Of a stretch of 64,000 bases of DNA, positions 10,640 to 21,605 are shown piece by piece. The notes beneath the pieces were generated by a model. The model was not told the DNA's origin. It saw only the letters and a list, made by a program, of their open reading frames with translations, and made no database searches. Numbering within the stretch: position 1 is the first letter of the stretch; each line of letters begins with the position of its first letter. Source of the stretch: Aphrocallistes beatrix (lineage: Eukaryota; Porifera; Hexactinellida; Sceptrulophora; Aphrocallistidae); the NCBI GenBank assembly GCA_963281255.1, contig OY725499.1, positions 1,364,001 through 1,428,000 on the forward strand, written 5' to 3'. The position numbers were made by a program, and so were the translations under genes.

Positions 10640-10849
10640 GTATCTCATTTTTTGCCTGTTTATAATATTTAACTTGTTTGTGCATGCGGGTCTTTTCCGA
10701 ATGCTTTAGTCACTCTTGATTTGAATTTAAAATTAAGAAAAATACTGCGTAGTTTGGAGCAATATGGTACATGGCCCATATCACATGAATTATTAGTGAT
10801 TATCAATTTTGAGATTTTGATTTAAATGGAAAATCCACATTTATTTGAT

Positions 10850-11397
10850 ACAAGCGCGCTGCGCTTGTTTGCGCTGCGCGGCTGGCGGACACTTCGTGTC
10901 CGCCGGAGGCTCCCTTCGGTCGCCTGGAGGTGACATTGGTTAATTATAAGGGAGATACCATCTCTAAATATGTCCATCTTAGTTTTAAAATCGATATCAC
11001 TCGCAAAAACACCAAATTTGTCAATTTTTAAAATTTTGATGAGTAATGATGACGTCATAACAAAGTGCTGAGTCATCATTTTTTGATGATAGTTGCATCA
11101 TATGTGAGACGTGTTAGTATACAGATTCTATTAAAATTTCAGCCTTCTATCTCCTATCATGGCTGAGTTATGCTCGAATAACTGTGTTGCTTAACTTTTA
11201 AAAATGTGACAATGACGTCATAATTCCATGATGAGTCGACATTTTGCTCTTAACTCAGAACTTACTGGAGCCATAGCCAAAAGACTCCCACATGCCAAAA
11301 ATCATCCTTCTGCACCCGGCAGTTTCTTCAATCAATTCGTTACAGATATATATATATATATATATATACACATTAATCGAGTTTTAATAGTAAGGAT
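10850..11397 (-). mobile_element. THR repeat copy A (complete, about 548 bp)
   Basis: In element orientation it reads TCCTTACTATTAAAA.., CTCGATTAATG, (AT)n, CTGTAACGAATTGATTGAAG, a core with TGACGTCA twice and TGACTCA once, TTAATTAACCAATGTC, then the hairpin block with GGCGACCGAAGGGAGCC and the GGCGGACAC/GTGTCCGCC stem, ending CTTGT. 5'-TC and 3' hairpins suggest a Helitron/Helentron-type non-autonomous element (inference). No gene inside. Confidence 0.8.
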
Positions 11398-11902
11398 TTT
11401 ATGCAATTCTTTTGAGATAGTGAGATGTTTCCTCTACTTTTATGATAGGTTTTTCTAAAAAAGCAACTTAATTTGCTATCTATTTTTAGCTATCTCTGTA
11501 GATATCATGTTACTTCATTCCAGGTTGCTAGTAACTTGCTATATAGCGATCTATTAGAGAAAGTATTCTCACTTTCGTTCTAAAGTTCATTTTTGCTATG
11601 CATGAAATCCTCACCGTTCCGAGCAATACAAATCTACGTTGACTAATTCATTAAAAATGGCAAAGAATTATGAATTATTCGAATAATTAATAATTCAAGC
11701 ATGAATTAGTCAATCATAAGCTAAGTTAACTAATTCATGAATTATTGAATATTTAAAATAATTCGAATAATTCATAATTCATCAAGCCTGAGAAGAATGA
11801 TTAAAAATTGAAGTTTTTTGCAGGAAAATATCATGAATTATATGTATTAATTTTTTAAATAATTCATAATTCAGGATTCTGACTTATTGGAATAATTTAT
11901 AA
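11398..11902. other. AT-rich spacer with repeated AATTATT motifs
   Basis: Dense GAATTATTCGAATAATT-type palindromic AT sequence at 11660-11900. No gene. Confidence 0.4.
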
Positions 11903-12747
11903 TTTAGTAATCTGAATTTACAGATTGTTTGGGAGGAAGAAATTGGAGTTCCGAGAGCCCAGTGCCACTCATCATCCCCCAGAGCATGATTTTTGGCGCG
12001 GGAATTTAACAGTTTGAACAGGTTCAATGTTTCTCGCATTCTGACACCAAACCCGATCGTTCTGCCGATTTGTTGGATGGAAGAGTTCGAAAGAACTCTC
12101 ATCACTAAAAAGAACCCTTTTCCAATCCTGTTCATCCCAAAATGTATGACTAAGACAGAATTATAGCCTCTGTTCCTTCTGTTTTTCGACAATTTTGGAC
12201 GCGAAGGTCTTTTTATGGTTCTGTTCCGATGGTATCCTTAAATAGCGATGTATAGTATCTTTACTAACTCTCTGTGAATTTTTCGGGACGATACAAGTTT
12301 TCGTGTAGACTGCAAACGTTTGTTAAGGGATTTTATAATAATGATTTTTGGAATGCGATAAAGCCGTGTTAGATCCCCAGACCGAGGTTTGTCCGCCATG
12401 GATTTGCCTGATAGACTAGTTTTCCGATTCCAAACAGTCTTTACTGTAACCCATAAGGTCTGAGCAATCTTTTTTTTGCTAATACCAGATTCTAACATAC
12501 CGATTGCACGTAATCTCCTACCAATTCTGGAGTTTTCGACATCCCTTATATAAACTTTATATTGATGATGAAGTGAGCTCAAGAAAATCACAAGATGTTA
12601 ACAAATACAATTGATTTGTATTTCATTCAAACATTTTAACTGTACAGGTTAAATATTATCAAAAAAGGCCGAGTTTAAATACAAGCACTGATATAAAAGG
12701 AATATTTTGATTAATTATAAAACAGGAAAAAACTTTGAGACACCCTG
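11903..12747 (-). pseudogene. Tc1-like transposase, 5' part, truncated (copy 1)
   Basis: The right end reads CAGGGTGTCTCAAAG when reverse-complemented, followed by TA; the left end is cut off at about 11903, inside the catalytic domain. The frame near 12591-12238 carries the paired-like HTH (RRLRAIGMLESGISKKKIAQ, VTVKTVWNRK) and GKPR-box text; 12192-11884 carries the first catalytic region in broken frames. The closest relative is the copy at 39684-40969, with very similar sequence. Non-functional. Confidence 0.8.
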
Positions 12748-12842
12748 TAGTCCAAATTAGTCAAATTACATTTCCTAGCAACGCCGGGAAGTGCACAGCA
12801 TCCTGCTAAGGGCCTTTAATATGCCCAGATACATCGAAAAGT

Positions 12843-13061
12843 TTATACTTCTCGAGAAAACAACAGAATAAATATAAAATATCTTGCAAAATTTCGTACA
12901 TTAAATCCTGATGGAGGAATTGAATTTTCTGCTTGATAAAATTCAGTGGCGTCATGGAGAACAAACTGGGTATTTGGGTTTTGGGCTTTTAGTTTTGCAA
13001 CTGCTTGGCGTTCTAAAGATGTGTCCATGCGGGTTGGGGTAGTGAACCCAGGTGGAATCAC
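12843..13061 (-). CDS. Coding-like fragment, unknown
   Basis: 72 codons reading IPPGFTTPTRMDTSLERQAV.. then NTQFVLHDATEFYQ. Amino-acid composition is more protein-like than the AT-rich shadows around it, but I recognise no family. It begins next to a 97-bp palindrome and lies downstream of the Penelope-like fragment, so it could be a displaced retroelement piece. Confidence 0.2.
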   Translation of the reverse strand: MIPPGFTTPTRMDTSLERQAVAKLKAQNPNTQFVLHDATEFYQAENSIPPSGFNVRNFARYFIFILLFSREV

Positions 13062-13085
13062 TTTCAGGATTTGCTACCTTAATTG

Positions 13086-13182
13086 AGGGCACGTATTAAT
13101 AAACAAACCCCCTCAAATCACCGAATATAGTCGCACTTACGACCATATTCGGCGATTTGAGGGAGTTTGTTTATTAATACGT
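13086..13182. repeat. Near-perfect 97-bp palindrome
   Basis: ACGTATTAATAAACAAAC at the left and GTTTGTTTATTAATACGT at the right, arms of about 45 bp with only a few mismatches around a CACTTA centre; CCTCAAATC..GATTTGAGG also pairs. Either a tiny MITE or an inverted duplication. Confidence 0.85.
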
Positions 13183-13189
13183 GGTGTCC

Positions 13190-14300
13190 CGCCTGATTAG
13201 CAGACATAACAGCGATTTGGAAGATAGGGTGATGGAGAAGGTAAATGAGGGTCCAGCATGGTTCGAAAGGGGAAATGTATTGAGGAGTTAAAGACTTGGT
13301 CATATGCATCGCACTCAACACTTTTTTCGACATGAGAAGAAGTAGTGAGATTGGTGAATTTTAGGTAAGCTACGAGATATGGTGGCTTCAAGCATTGCGA
13401 GTGGGAGTTTGGATACGAGATGAAAGAGAATTTTCGTTATGGGAGCTAACTACTGGCGGGTGGTTCTAGTTTGGGAGTGGGAGTACGAAATAGGGAATTA
13501 GTCGGGAAGTTGCTTCTTTTCTGTAAGCGTGGGGAGATAGAATAGATCTGTAATTGCCGCAACAATTTCAGAGGAGTTGTGTCCGGCTCGGGTTAGTGCT
13601 GGTAGATAGCGGGAGAAGTAGTTGGATAACTTTTCCCTAGGATGGGATGTTAGTTTGGAGGAGCGATGTACTGGGGCGTAAAATGATTTGAATATTTGTT
13701 TTCTGGAGGGGTGATTGGAGGAGAGATGAATGGGGGCCGGATTGCGGAATGGTTGGATATTGGGGACTATCAAGTGGGCTGTGGCGTCATAAAAGACATC
13801 TTGGGTTCTATTTTGGGGTCCTTTTCCGAGAGCATATACGGTGCTAGGAAGTCGAGAGGGAGAGTATATGTCGAAGCAACATCGTCAAAGGGTAGTGATG
13901 GGCGGTTTATGAAATGCAATGGGACGGGTGAAGTTTGAGAGCTGTTCAGTTGTTAGCGATATAACACATATGCCAGGGGTGTCCTCTTTAACGGTAAATT
14001 TTGTTTTGTGGGTCTTATTAAACTTGAAATAAAAGGTGGGAGGGCGATCATCCATTTTGGATTCGGTGTTAGGGGAAATATCCGAAAGGATTTTGCAAAG
14101 AGAGCGAATAGCTTCCGAGTATGCATCGGGGCGGACTCGTTTAGTCTGGTAGTTGAAGGTAGGAGTTGTAAACATGTTATAATTCTAGTTTCTGTAGGAG
14201 TATTAGACCATGGCCCTTGTCGACTTGAGAGATAGTCAGGTCGTATTGAGATAGCGATTTCTTAACTGAAGAAAGAAGTTGTCTATGTTGACTTTGCAAC
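13190..14300 (-). pseudogene. Penelope-like reverse transcriptase, truncated copy 2
   Basis: Pieces in several frames match the larger copy at 21223-26505. QVDKGHGLMV corresponds to QADKGNGLVIV; DDRPPTFYFKFNKTHK and RPIAFHKPPITTL correspond to the RT finger motifs. FRNPAPIHLSSNHPSRKQ followed by a Pro-rich helix and SSEIVAAITDLFY is the RT thumb. The palm with motifs A-C is missing, apparently an internal deletion near 13870-13900. Many stops. The right side abuts a 5'-truncated THR. Confidence 0.7.
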
Positions 14301-14301
14301 G

Positions 14302-14450
14302 TCCCGATTTTAAAACTAAGATGGACATATTTAGAGATGATATATCCCGTTTAATTAACCAATGTCACCTCCAGGCGACCGAAGGGAGCCTCCGGCGGAT
14401 ACGAAGTGTCCGCCAGCCGCGCGCAGCGCAAGCAAGCGAAGCGCGCTTGT
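14302..14450 (+). mobile_element. THR repeat copy B, 3' end only
   Basis: Starts at AAAACTAAGATGGACATATT and runs through the hairpin block to CTTGT. The GGCGGA(T)AC stem has one change from the common form. The 5' part is absent where it meets the Penelope-like fragment. Confidence 0.8.
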
Positions 14451-14689
14451 AGAAATAAAAATGGTTAGGTATATATTTTCACACCTTTATATACATATTT
14501 TAACACCACTTGGCAAATTTAGAGAATTATGCTAGAGACTAGCTTCCAATGGTTGACATGAGGTTTTTAGGGGTGTAGATCTTGGATGTTATATTTTCGC
14601 ATCGATATGATAAATTATTTATCAACTTTTGTTTACAATATTTAAATAAATTGAATAATTTCCCAAAATAAGCTAGATTGAGTAACTTC

Positions 14690-14995
14690 AGGCGCCCACA
14701 GGGCGACTCTGTGGACACGAAGTGTCCGCAAGCCGCGCAGCGAAAGCAAGCGAAGCATGCTTGTAACTAATTACTATGATAGAAAATAGTATATCACTCG
14801 AAAGATCACAAAATAAGTGAATTATTCAATCTTTTTGATGCGCAATGATAACATCATAACAGAGTGATGAGTCATCATTTTTTGATGATAGTTGTATCAC
14901 ATGTGAAAAATATTAATAGACACATTCTTTTAAAATTTCAGCCTGCAATCACCTAAAATGGCTTCGACCATAATCAATCGTTTAACCAGGTCAGA
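14690..14995. mobile_element. THR fragments in opposite orientations
   Basis: 14690-14764 is a plus-oriented hairpin block (GGCGCCCACAGGGCGAC, GACACGAAGTGTC, ending CTTGT). 14785-14995 is a minus-oriented core with TGATGAGTCATCA and TTTCAGCC. They are separate remnants brought together by insertion or rearrangement. Confidence 0.7.
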
Positions 14996-15106
14996 TCACT
15001 TCTATCTCTTTTCATTTATTCATTATCATAACACCTGTTATGTGATGTTAGTGTCCACTACGTATTTTGTTTTTATAGAATTATTGTACTTAGTAAACCT
15101 CTAATA

Positions 15107-15235
15107 TATACACTAGTATATACACTAGTATATACACTACTAGTATACTAGTATACACTACTAATATACTAGTATACACTAGTATATACACTCTAATATA
15201 TACACTAGTATATACACTAATATATACACTAGTTC
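15107..15235. repeat. Microsatellite (TATACACTAG)n
   Basis: Imperfect tandem of TATACACTAGTATA-type units with internal CTAG palindromes. Confidence 0.9.
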
Positions 15236-15630
15236 ATGATCATCATTAGGCAAATCCATTGCCTACTACATATAAAGCCAAACAGTAACTGGCGGATTTT
15301 CGACTAGGGATGCGGTAGGAGATGGTTGAACTAATACATGATCTGACTAAAGTCATTAACCTCACAAAGTAGAGATTATGAATATATTTTCAGCAATTAT
15401 ACAAACGGTATCAGATTCAGAGCATCCTTATTAGTCTTGTTTTATTTCCCATCAATTTGATTCCCAGGAAATCCCGGGAAATCGGGAAATGGATGTTTAT
15501 TGTTTGTGCAAAGTTATTTGTATACCGTAAACTGGGGCTACATTGGCCCTAAGTGGTGACTTTGTCCCACAATAGCAATTTTAATAAAATATATTCCAAC
15601 TTATGAATCAATGTAATCACAATGCTAATA

Positions 15631-16254
15631 CACTGCCAGTCAAAAAGAATTGCTCAAAATGGGTTTATCCACAATTCGATTGATTTTCACAATGATAGCT
15701 CGTCACTCATAACCTTCTCTGGACTGTTGAAGGGGAAATTTTTGTCGAATATACTGATCATATTTTGGTTCTTATCTGAGTAGCAGTCTTAAATCGATCC
15801 ATTTTGCTTTTTCTGACTAATAAGCTCTTACCTTTTGGTGGTGACACGAGGCCTACCCGAAATAGTGAGGTCTCTTACCGAACAAGTCAGTATATGTTTC
15901 CTTAGGATCTCACCTACGCTTTTTTGGCTACACCCAACCATTTTAGCTACCTCCGTCTGAGTATGGCCGTTTTCCGATAACAGTATCAGGTTTGTCAGAT
16001 TTCCAATAGAAATTCGGGGTTTCGAAGGCATTGAAAATTTGATAAATACTGAGAAATTGTAATAAAGAGTAGAAAAGTGTAATAAAAGTTATCCAAATAT
16101 AATGAATGGAATATCTGTATTAGAGTGTTAATTATCAAAATACACAGAGATGTATAAGGTTTCGCAAGACAGAAACATCTAGTGAGTCGAAAACTATTTG
16201 ACATCTACTATACTATATACATTTATTTTGAGCAATTCTTTTTGACCGGCAGTG
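15631..16254 (-). mobile_element. Internally deleted Tc1-like element, 624 bp
   Basis: Terminal inverted repeat CACTGCCAGTCAAAAAGAAT / CACTGCCGGTCAAAAAGAAT continuing into TGCTCAAAAT, TA on both sides. Only the N-terminal part of the transposase gene remains. Confidence 0.88.
15828..16031 (-). pseudogene. Tc1 transposase N-terminal HTH remnant
   Basis: 67 codons from ATG at 16031: SIGNLTNLILLSENGHTQTE, VAKMVGCSQKSVGEILRKH, then the GRPRVTTKR linker, as in Tc1 paired-like DNA-binding domains. The catalytic DDE domain is absent because of the deletion. Such truncated proteins can still bind element ends (inference). Confidence 0.8.
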
Positions 16255-16607
16255 TATGCTGAATGAAACTCTCAATATATCCAAAGGTATTTAAATTGGA
16301 GTATTTCTAAGTTGGAGTATATTTTATTAAAATTGCTATTGTGGAACAATTTTTCGACTTATCATTGACTTTATTATAATACATATTCTATGGAGAACTT
16401 TGAATATATTAGAAAATGGCGAAACCAATCATGGAATGTGTCCAAATGTGGCTATTAAGCTAAACAATCAATATTATTGCCATTAATAATGTGTACAGAA
16501 AAATTGGAGCACATTTCATGATTATTTTGGAATTTCTGGCCTTGGACTTCCCAGATTCGGTAAAACCCCCCCCCCCATTTATGGTCCAAAAAGAAATATA
16601 TCTCCAG

Positions 16608-16822
16608 ACCCCCATTGCTTTTCCATACTATGCCAAGGTGGGGTCCGCTCAGACCCCATTATTTTTCATATCATGCACAGGTAGGGTCCGCACAGACCCC
16701 CATTACTTTTCATATCATGCCCAGGTGAGGTTCGCAAGACCCCCATTACTTTTCCATACTATGCCAAGGTGGGGTCCGCACAGATCCCCCATTACTGTTC
16801 TATCCCATGCCCTGGTGGGGTT
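16608..16822. repeat. Minisatellite, about 54-bp unit, four copies
   Basis: Units share GACCCCCATTACTTTTC, ATATCATGCCCAGGT and GGGTCCGCACA with drift. A G/C-rich island in AT-rich DNA. Not a CRISPR array: units are contiguous, without spacers. Confidence 0.85.
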
Positions 16823-17299
16823 TTGTTTCCAGACGATGTGCCTACAAATTTCTTGATCCACGTCTTCAAAATCTCATGACACAAAGATGGAAAGTTCGTG
16901 CCAAGTACATGTAAGTGCATCAAAGTTCATTCCATAATCAAACTCCATGCCAATGTTAATTTTGTTCATGATCTGGCAATACTGGTCCGCACAGTCCCCT
17001 TTACCTTTTTCACATGTCTAGATGTGGACCCCCACCGTGGGGTCGCAAAGAACACCAGTAAGATAAATATTGTGGTTTGACAAGCACCAAATGCCATCTA
17101 GCATCCCAGCCCGTGTTTTATAGCATCCAATACTTGATTAGTTCTGTATATACACCATGGACGAAGTAAAGCAAATTCAAACAAAAGAACTACATTCTTA
17201 ATACATCCTTGATTAGAAGCAGAACTCAATTGGCATAATTTAGAAGCTAAATATTTTCTAGAATATAAAGCATTTACTCATTGAAATTTCTGCCAAGTA
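16823..17299. other. Spacer, nothing recognised
   Basis: Unremarkable sequence between the minisatellite and the mariner; short chance frames only. Confidence 0.4.
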
Positions 17300-18638
17300 C
17301 TTAGGTCATTTCAAAAGTACTGATCACTTTTGATTTTTGACAGCTAGTGGTTATCGAATGTACCAATAAATATAATCCAGATAGCATTACCCATTCTCTC
17401 CTAATATCTAAAAGAATTTTTAAGATAGCATAAGTATTTTTCTTATAATCATCATTTCAATCTCGTCAGTTTTGGCTACTTATACATTTATGGCTTCAAA
17501 ATCGTCTATTATTGAGCAAGAGCAAAGGGCGTATATCAAGTTTCGATCACTGCTAAAAGATTCGAACAGGTATACCCACAATGATCTCGTGGAAGTTTTT
17601 GGAGATCAAACACTAGATTATTCCACGGTTAGAAGATGGGCTCGACTATTTAGAGAGTGAAGAGGCAGCATTGAAGATGAGCCTCGGACTGGTAGGCCTA
17701 AATCTGCAACCGGTGAACCCTCAATTGAGTTGGTTGGTGAATTTCTTCGAAATGACCCTTGCTGCTCTATTGAAGAGCTTTCTAAGTATACGGATATCTT
17801 AACGGGAAATATTTATCACATTCTGAATGAAGATCTCTGAGTAAGGAAGGTTTGCGCTCGGTGGGTGCCGTATTTGCTGTCAGAGGCCCGGATGAAACAG
17901 GGTAGAATGTTGTGAAAATCTTCTACATTACGAAAAATTTGATGCAAGGCGACTCTATGAGATAGTATCCATAGATTAAACTTGGATTTACTAATCACAA
18001 CCTAAATCCAAGGAAAAATCTAAGTGTTGGCTGCATCCCGGCGAACCCCGACCTAAAAGACCGCGTCCAGATTTCCGTGCCAAGAAGGTAATATACGCAA
18101 TTGCGTTTGACGCCTACGGTTCAGTTGCTCAGGTTTGCGTTCCGAAGGGCCAGAACGTTACTGGAGACTTTTATTGCACTCATGTGCTCGCAGAAGTCAG
18201 TAAACACTACACAGAGCGTCGGCCGAGAACTGGTCCTCGTGGAATAAAACATAATAAAACTTTGCATGATAATGCCAGTAGCCATAAAACTAAACAAGTC
18301 ACCGCATACATCAAGGATATAGGGATGAAAACACTGAATCACCCTCCCTATTCCCCTGACCTAAGTCCTTGTGACTTCTGGTTGTTTTAAAGCTGAAATG
18401 TCATCTCTCTAATAAGGAGTTCACTAGCCGAATGGAGATCGAAATCGCCGTTCATAAGTACCTGAAATCGATCCCACAGACGGAGTATAAAAATACATTT
18501 CGCTGCTGGGTAGACCGTCTAAAGGAGTGTATTCGCGTCAAGGGAGACTATTTCGAGAATATGTAATTAAATAACACATCAGTCGTTGCTTAATATCAAA
18601 TTGGTGGGGGGTGATCAGTACTTTTGAAATGACCTAAG
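17300..18638 (+). mobile_element. Complete mariner element, 1339 bp
   Basis: 28-bp perfect terminal inverted repeats beginning CTTAGGTCATTTCAAAAGTA, flanked by TA (17298-17299 and 18639-18640). Carries the dead transposase gene described separately. Confidence 0.95.
17472..18563 (+). pseudogene. mariner transposase (DD34D), several stops
   Basis: The first 62 codons carry the first HTH (YIKFRSLLKDSNRYTHNDLV, DYSTVRRWARLFRE). A TGA follows, then the frame resumes with EDEPRTGRPKSA, the mariner linker. The first Asp lies in SID-stop-TW, where the family has DETW; second Asp in LHDNASSHKTK; third in PPYSPDLSPCDFWLF, 34 residues on. Stops near 17658, 17838, 17914 and 17978 plus a frame change show it is inactive. 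Length and order otherwise match full-length mariners of about 345 residues. Confidence 0.92.
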
Positions 18639-18824
18639 TAATACCAAAGTTTAAAATATACATCTAGGTTTTATTAGTATATCCACCGCGGTAGATGTTA
18701 ACGTGTTCCAGATGTCAACATGTTCCATAGCTTATATACCAAGTTTGAAATCAGTGTAGCAGCCCAGAATACCCCATTAGAATGTAACCGGATATAATCT
18801 GGGCTAGTCCGAATTATCCCCGGG

Positions 18825-18990
18825 TAGGAAGTGGGATACCCCAGAATATACCCCGTATATTTTGTCCTAGGACAGATTAAACTCGGGTATGAAGTGGGCT
18901 AGCTCAGAATATACAGGGTATATTCTGTGGCGAGCAGCACATTTGTGTATAACTCATTTGCGTATATCTCAATTGTGTAAATTTGTCGCA
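18825..18990. repeat. Imperfect two-unit tandem, GGGTA(T/G)GAAGTGGG
   Basis: CGGGTAGGAAGTGGGATACC..CAGAATATAC and CGGGTATGAAGTGGGCTAGC..CAGAATATAC are related units about 73 bp apart. Otherwise the 18640-19035 stretch has no gene. Confidence 0.5.
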
Positions 18991-19034
18991 ATTTTTGAAA
19001 CTACATAGTATGCATTTGTTAGTTTCCTTTATCA

Positions 19035-19690
19035 ATTAAGTGACAGGCCCTCAAATTTTGAAAAAACTCCAGATCCAAATATATTGTAATCTAGTTTTTA
19101 TTTCATTCTAGGATGTCTAAATGATCCAATATTGAGATATTTTGTCAATCCAATGATTATTTATGTACTTATAGCCGATCAAATCTAGTCTTTTTCATTC
19201 ATAATCTATTAATTTAAATTTTGAAAATAATCAATTGGCGCACATCCGTACAATCACCCTAACTCATAAAAATATTCACATTTTATGTACAAACATATTG
19301 TAAAAAACACGCAAAATACTCTGATTAAGCTAGTAGCGAAATATTTTTATTAAATATTTTTATAGCGAAATGTTTTTAAGCTAGTAGCAAAATATTTTTA
19401 TCCATAAAAAAATAGTTAAAATTGAACAAAATACTTCGCTACTAGTTCTATCAATCGCGAATAATGATAGTTGAATAGTCAAATTAGCTTGATCCTAGTC
19501 AATAGTGTAGTTATGCCGAACGGCCCAACCACGGATATTGTATAGGATTTAGACTTTGAGTGACAATGACTTTATATTTATTCCTAGTTCGAAACTCATA
19601 TTATGCATTAATTCTTATACTAACTAGTACTATCGATAAACAGTATAACAATGGTTGAATCTTTGATTTTTGGGGTCCTTTCGCCTTATT
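19035..19690 (-). repeat. Dispersed repeat, inverted partner of 2020-2705
   Basis: GTGACAGGCCCTCAAATTTT at the left mirrors the right edge of the first copy; the right edge is CTTTGATTTTTGGGG. No open frame. Confidence 0.75.
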
Positions 19691-19903
19691 AAAACAAGAC
19701 AAACACATTAATTGTTATTAGTATATATTTTTTATTTTCTTGATAAACACCATGAGCATAGTAATATACGTATGACTTTTTCGAGACTGATAAATTTGGA
19801 TTAAACATTCCAGTTAAGCATACCTTAGCAACGAACAAACAAACAGACATAATTAACTTCTCGCTCTCTAAAATTTTACATCATAAACGTAGAGTTACAT
19901 ATT

Positions 19904-20566
19904 CTAATCTAGATCAGTACTTTCGTATCCAGCGTTTTCCAGGTCGATGAATGAGTTAATGGATGCTATGCAAACGTTAACTTCCGCTGTAGGAATTTTA
20001 ATTTGACACTTCATCTCTTTCTCAATTCTCTGGAGCTTAGAATATGTTTGTTTGTATATATTTGTCCATCGATGTATTTGAACTATTCGTAAAGATCTCT
20101 GGTCAGCTAGAAATTAAATATCTTGTTCTTTATCCACTTTTCCTCATAAGTCTATCTTTACGAATCAAATCAAGCATCATAAGCTGCTATATCAAACAGC
20201 TGAGATAAATCTTGGATAAATTCTTCTACAGCGGAAATTTTGCCTCGTTTTTTTCTTTAAATTTAGATAGTTAGTTGGAATACAAACTATGTACCAAATA
20301 TGGCATACCTTTTTGAGTACCTGTTTCTTCAATGTGTATTTGGTATTGAACATCTTTTTCCCTTCTATCAAATGATAATTATAACAAAGTACCTGGTTAT
20401 TGGAAGGTAATTTAGCCTCATATATCGAAACACACGGTTGACCACACGAAAGATCTGTATTGTTTCTGAGTTTTATTTTCTTTGGGTACTTTAAGCTTAA
20501 TGCCATATACACTAAACGGACAACATTATTTCCACAGAAAGGAATTTTCAATCCTTTAATACATAC
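19904..20566 (-). CDS. Last two exons of an unidentified host gene (candidate)
   Basis: Terminal exon 20098-19904 encodes 64 residues and a stop: RSLRIVQIHRWTNIYKQTYS.., KLQRIEKEMKCQIKIPTAEV, ending GYESTDLD. The preceding exon ends at 20309 with AAAAAG followed by GTATGC. The 210-bp intron (20308-20099) starts GT and ends CAG, and both exons are in phase 0, so the frame continues through TLKKQVLKK into RSLRIVQ. The upstream exon (to about 20566) encodes KIPFCGNNVVRLVYMALSLK, then NTDLSCGQPCVSIYEAK. Phase agreement plus non-repetitive composition support a real gene. No family recognised; the 5' part may be further right, beyond the retroelement cluster, or lost. Confidence 0.45.
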
Positions 20567-20689
20567 TTCGGTTTACTACGACGTAATTAAAATATAAGTT
20601 TCAAATAGATGATCTACTTACTATCTATTTAGGACCTACTACTATACTATTATAATAGGTATTTCCTGTTCAATTTCTCTAATGATATC

Positions 20690-21222
20690 TTCAATATTTT
20701 GTTGAATTGCCTTGATTCGCCTTGGTAGTCCTTTGTAAGGAAGTTAGAGTAACCCTAATGGTATTCGTGTCCATTCCTGGATTAACATTTCTCTGAGCTC
20801 TGCCAAGGTAGCCGGCTGTCTTTTTTGCTCTCGCACCTTTTTCAAAAGCATTTCCCACAAATTTTCCAATGGATTCATATCCGGGAATTGTGGCGGCCAA
20901 TCCATCATTTTTATCCTCTTTTGTCCAAGTCACTCTATGACAACATGTGCTTTGTGGCAGGGTGCGTTGTCCTGCATAAACACCGCTTTTGGATTCTTTC
21001 TGAGTAATTTCCTCCAAAAACGTTGGTACATCGGTTCTAAAATATGAGAAATGTATGTTTGAGCATTTAAATTAGATCTTACTTCGATCAATGGCCCTAT
21101 ACCATTATATCCAATACACCCCCAAAACATCAAGCTACCACCACCGCTAGTTAGTGTTTTTAGCGTGCAATCTGGAGAATATCGTTCATTCTTGTTACGG
21201 TTGTCCAGACCAATATGAGGGG
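20690..21222 (-). pseudogene. Tc1-like transposase C-terminal fragment
   Basis: SGGGSLMFWGCIGYNGIGPL and KAVFMQDNAPCHKAHVV (second catalytic Asp) are in one frame; the following WPPQFPDMNPLENLWEMLLK-type segment with the Glu is in another frame. The N-terminal half and ends are missing. It directly abuts the Penelope-like thumb region at about 21220, so one of them was truncated by the other or by a deletion. Confidence 0.82.
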
Positions 21223-21605
21223 CAGTTGAGATCATAGCTGAGCAAAGGACTGGGGATTTCCATGTTGAGAGTAGCATGTTACGGGAGGGATAGTTAGATC
21301 CTAGGGAGATGGGTATTGGTTGTCGAAAGTTTTGCGAAACTGGGACAAAAATTTGAGAGGTAGGGTCGTATAGGACATCCTGAGTAAGGTTGACTGGTCC
21401 GGGTTCTAGGGTATCGGAGATTAAGTGGTACAGGGTACGTAGACGCCAGGTCGTCAAAATAAATGGTGAGGGCGTGGTTGGGTGTAGTGTGATAGTTGAC
21501 CATTTAAAATGCGGTGCAGAGTCTCGCTAGCTCTGGGGCTAGGGGGAGACCCATAGGAATTCCTACGTTTCCAAAGGAGTAGATTTTGAAACCGTCAGTG
21601 ATATA

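Larger units (their letters stand above)
15560..16356. repeat. Inverted-repeat element split by a Tc1 derivative
   Basis: CACAATAGCAATTTTAATAA (from about 15570) is mirrored by TTATTAAAATTGCTATTGTG at 16326-16345. The Tc1 derivative 15631-16254 lies between the arms, suggesting it inserted into an older foldback element. Confidence 0.65.

Noticed and set aside
13190-13500. GIY-YIG endonuclease downstream of the Penelope-like thumb
   Set aside because: No GIY..YIG pair or conserved Arg/Glu/Asn pattern is readable in the three minus frames.
16608-16822. Possible CRISPR-like array
   Set aside because: Repeat units are contiguous and drifting, no unique spacers, eukaryotic context: a minisatellite.
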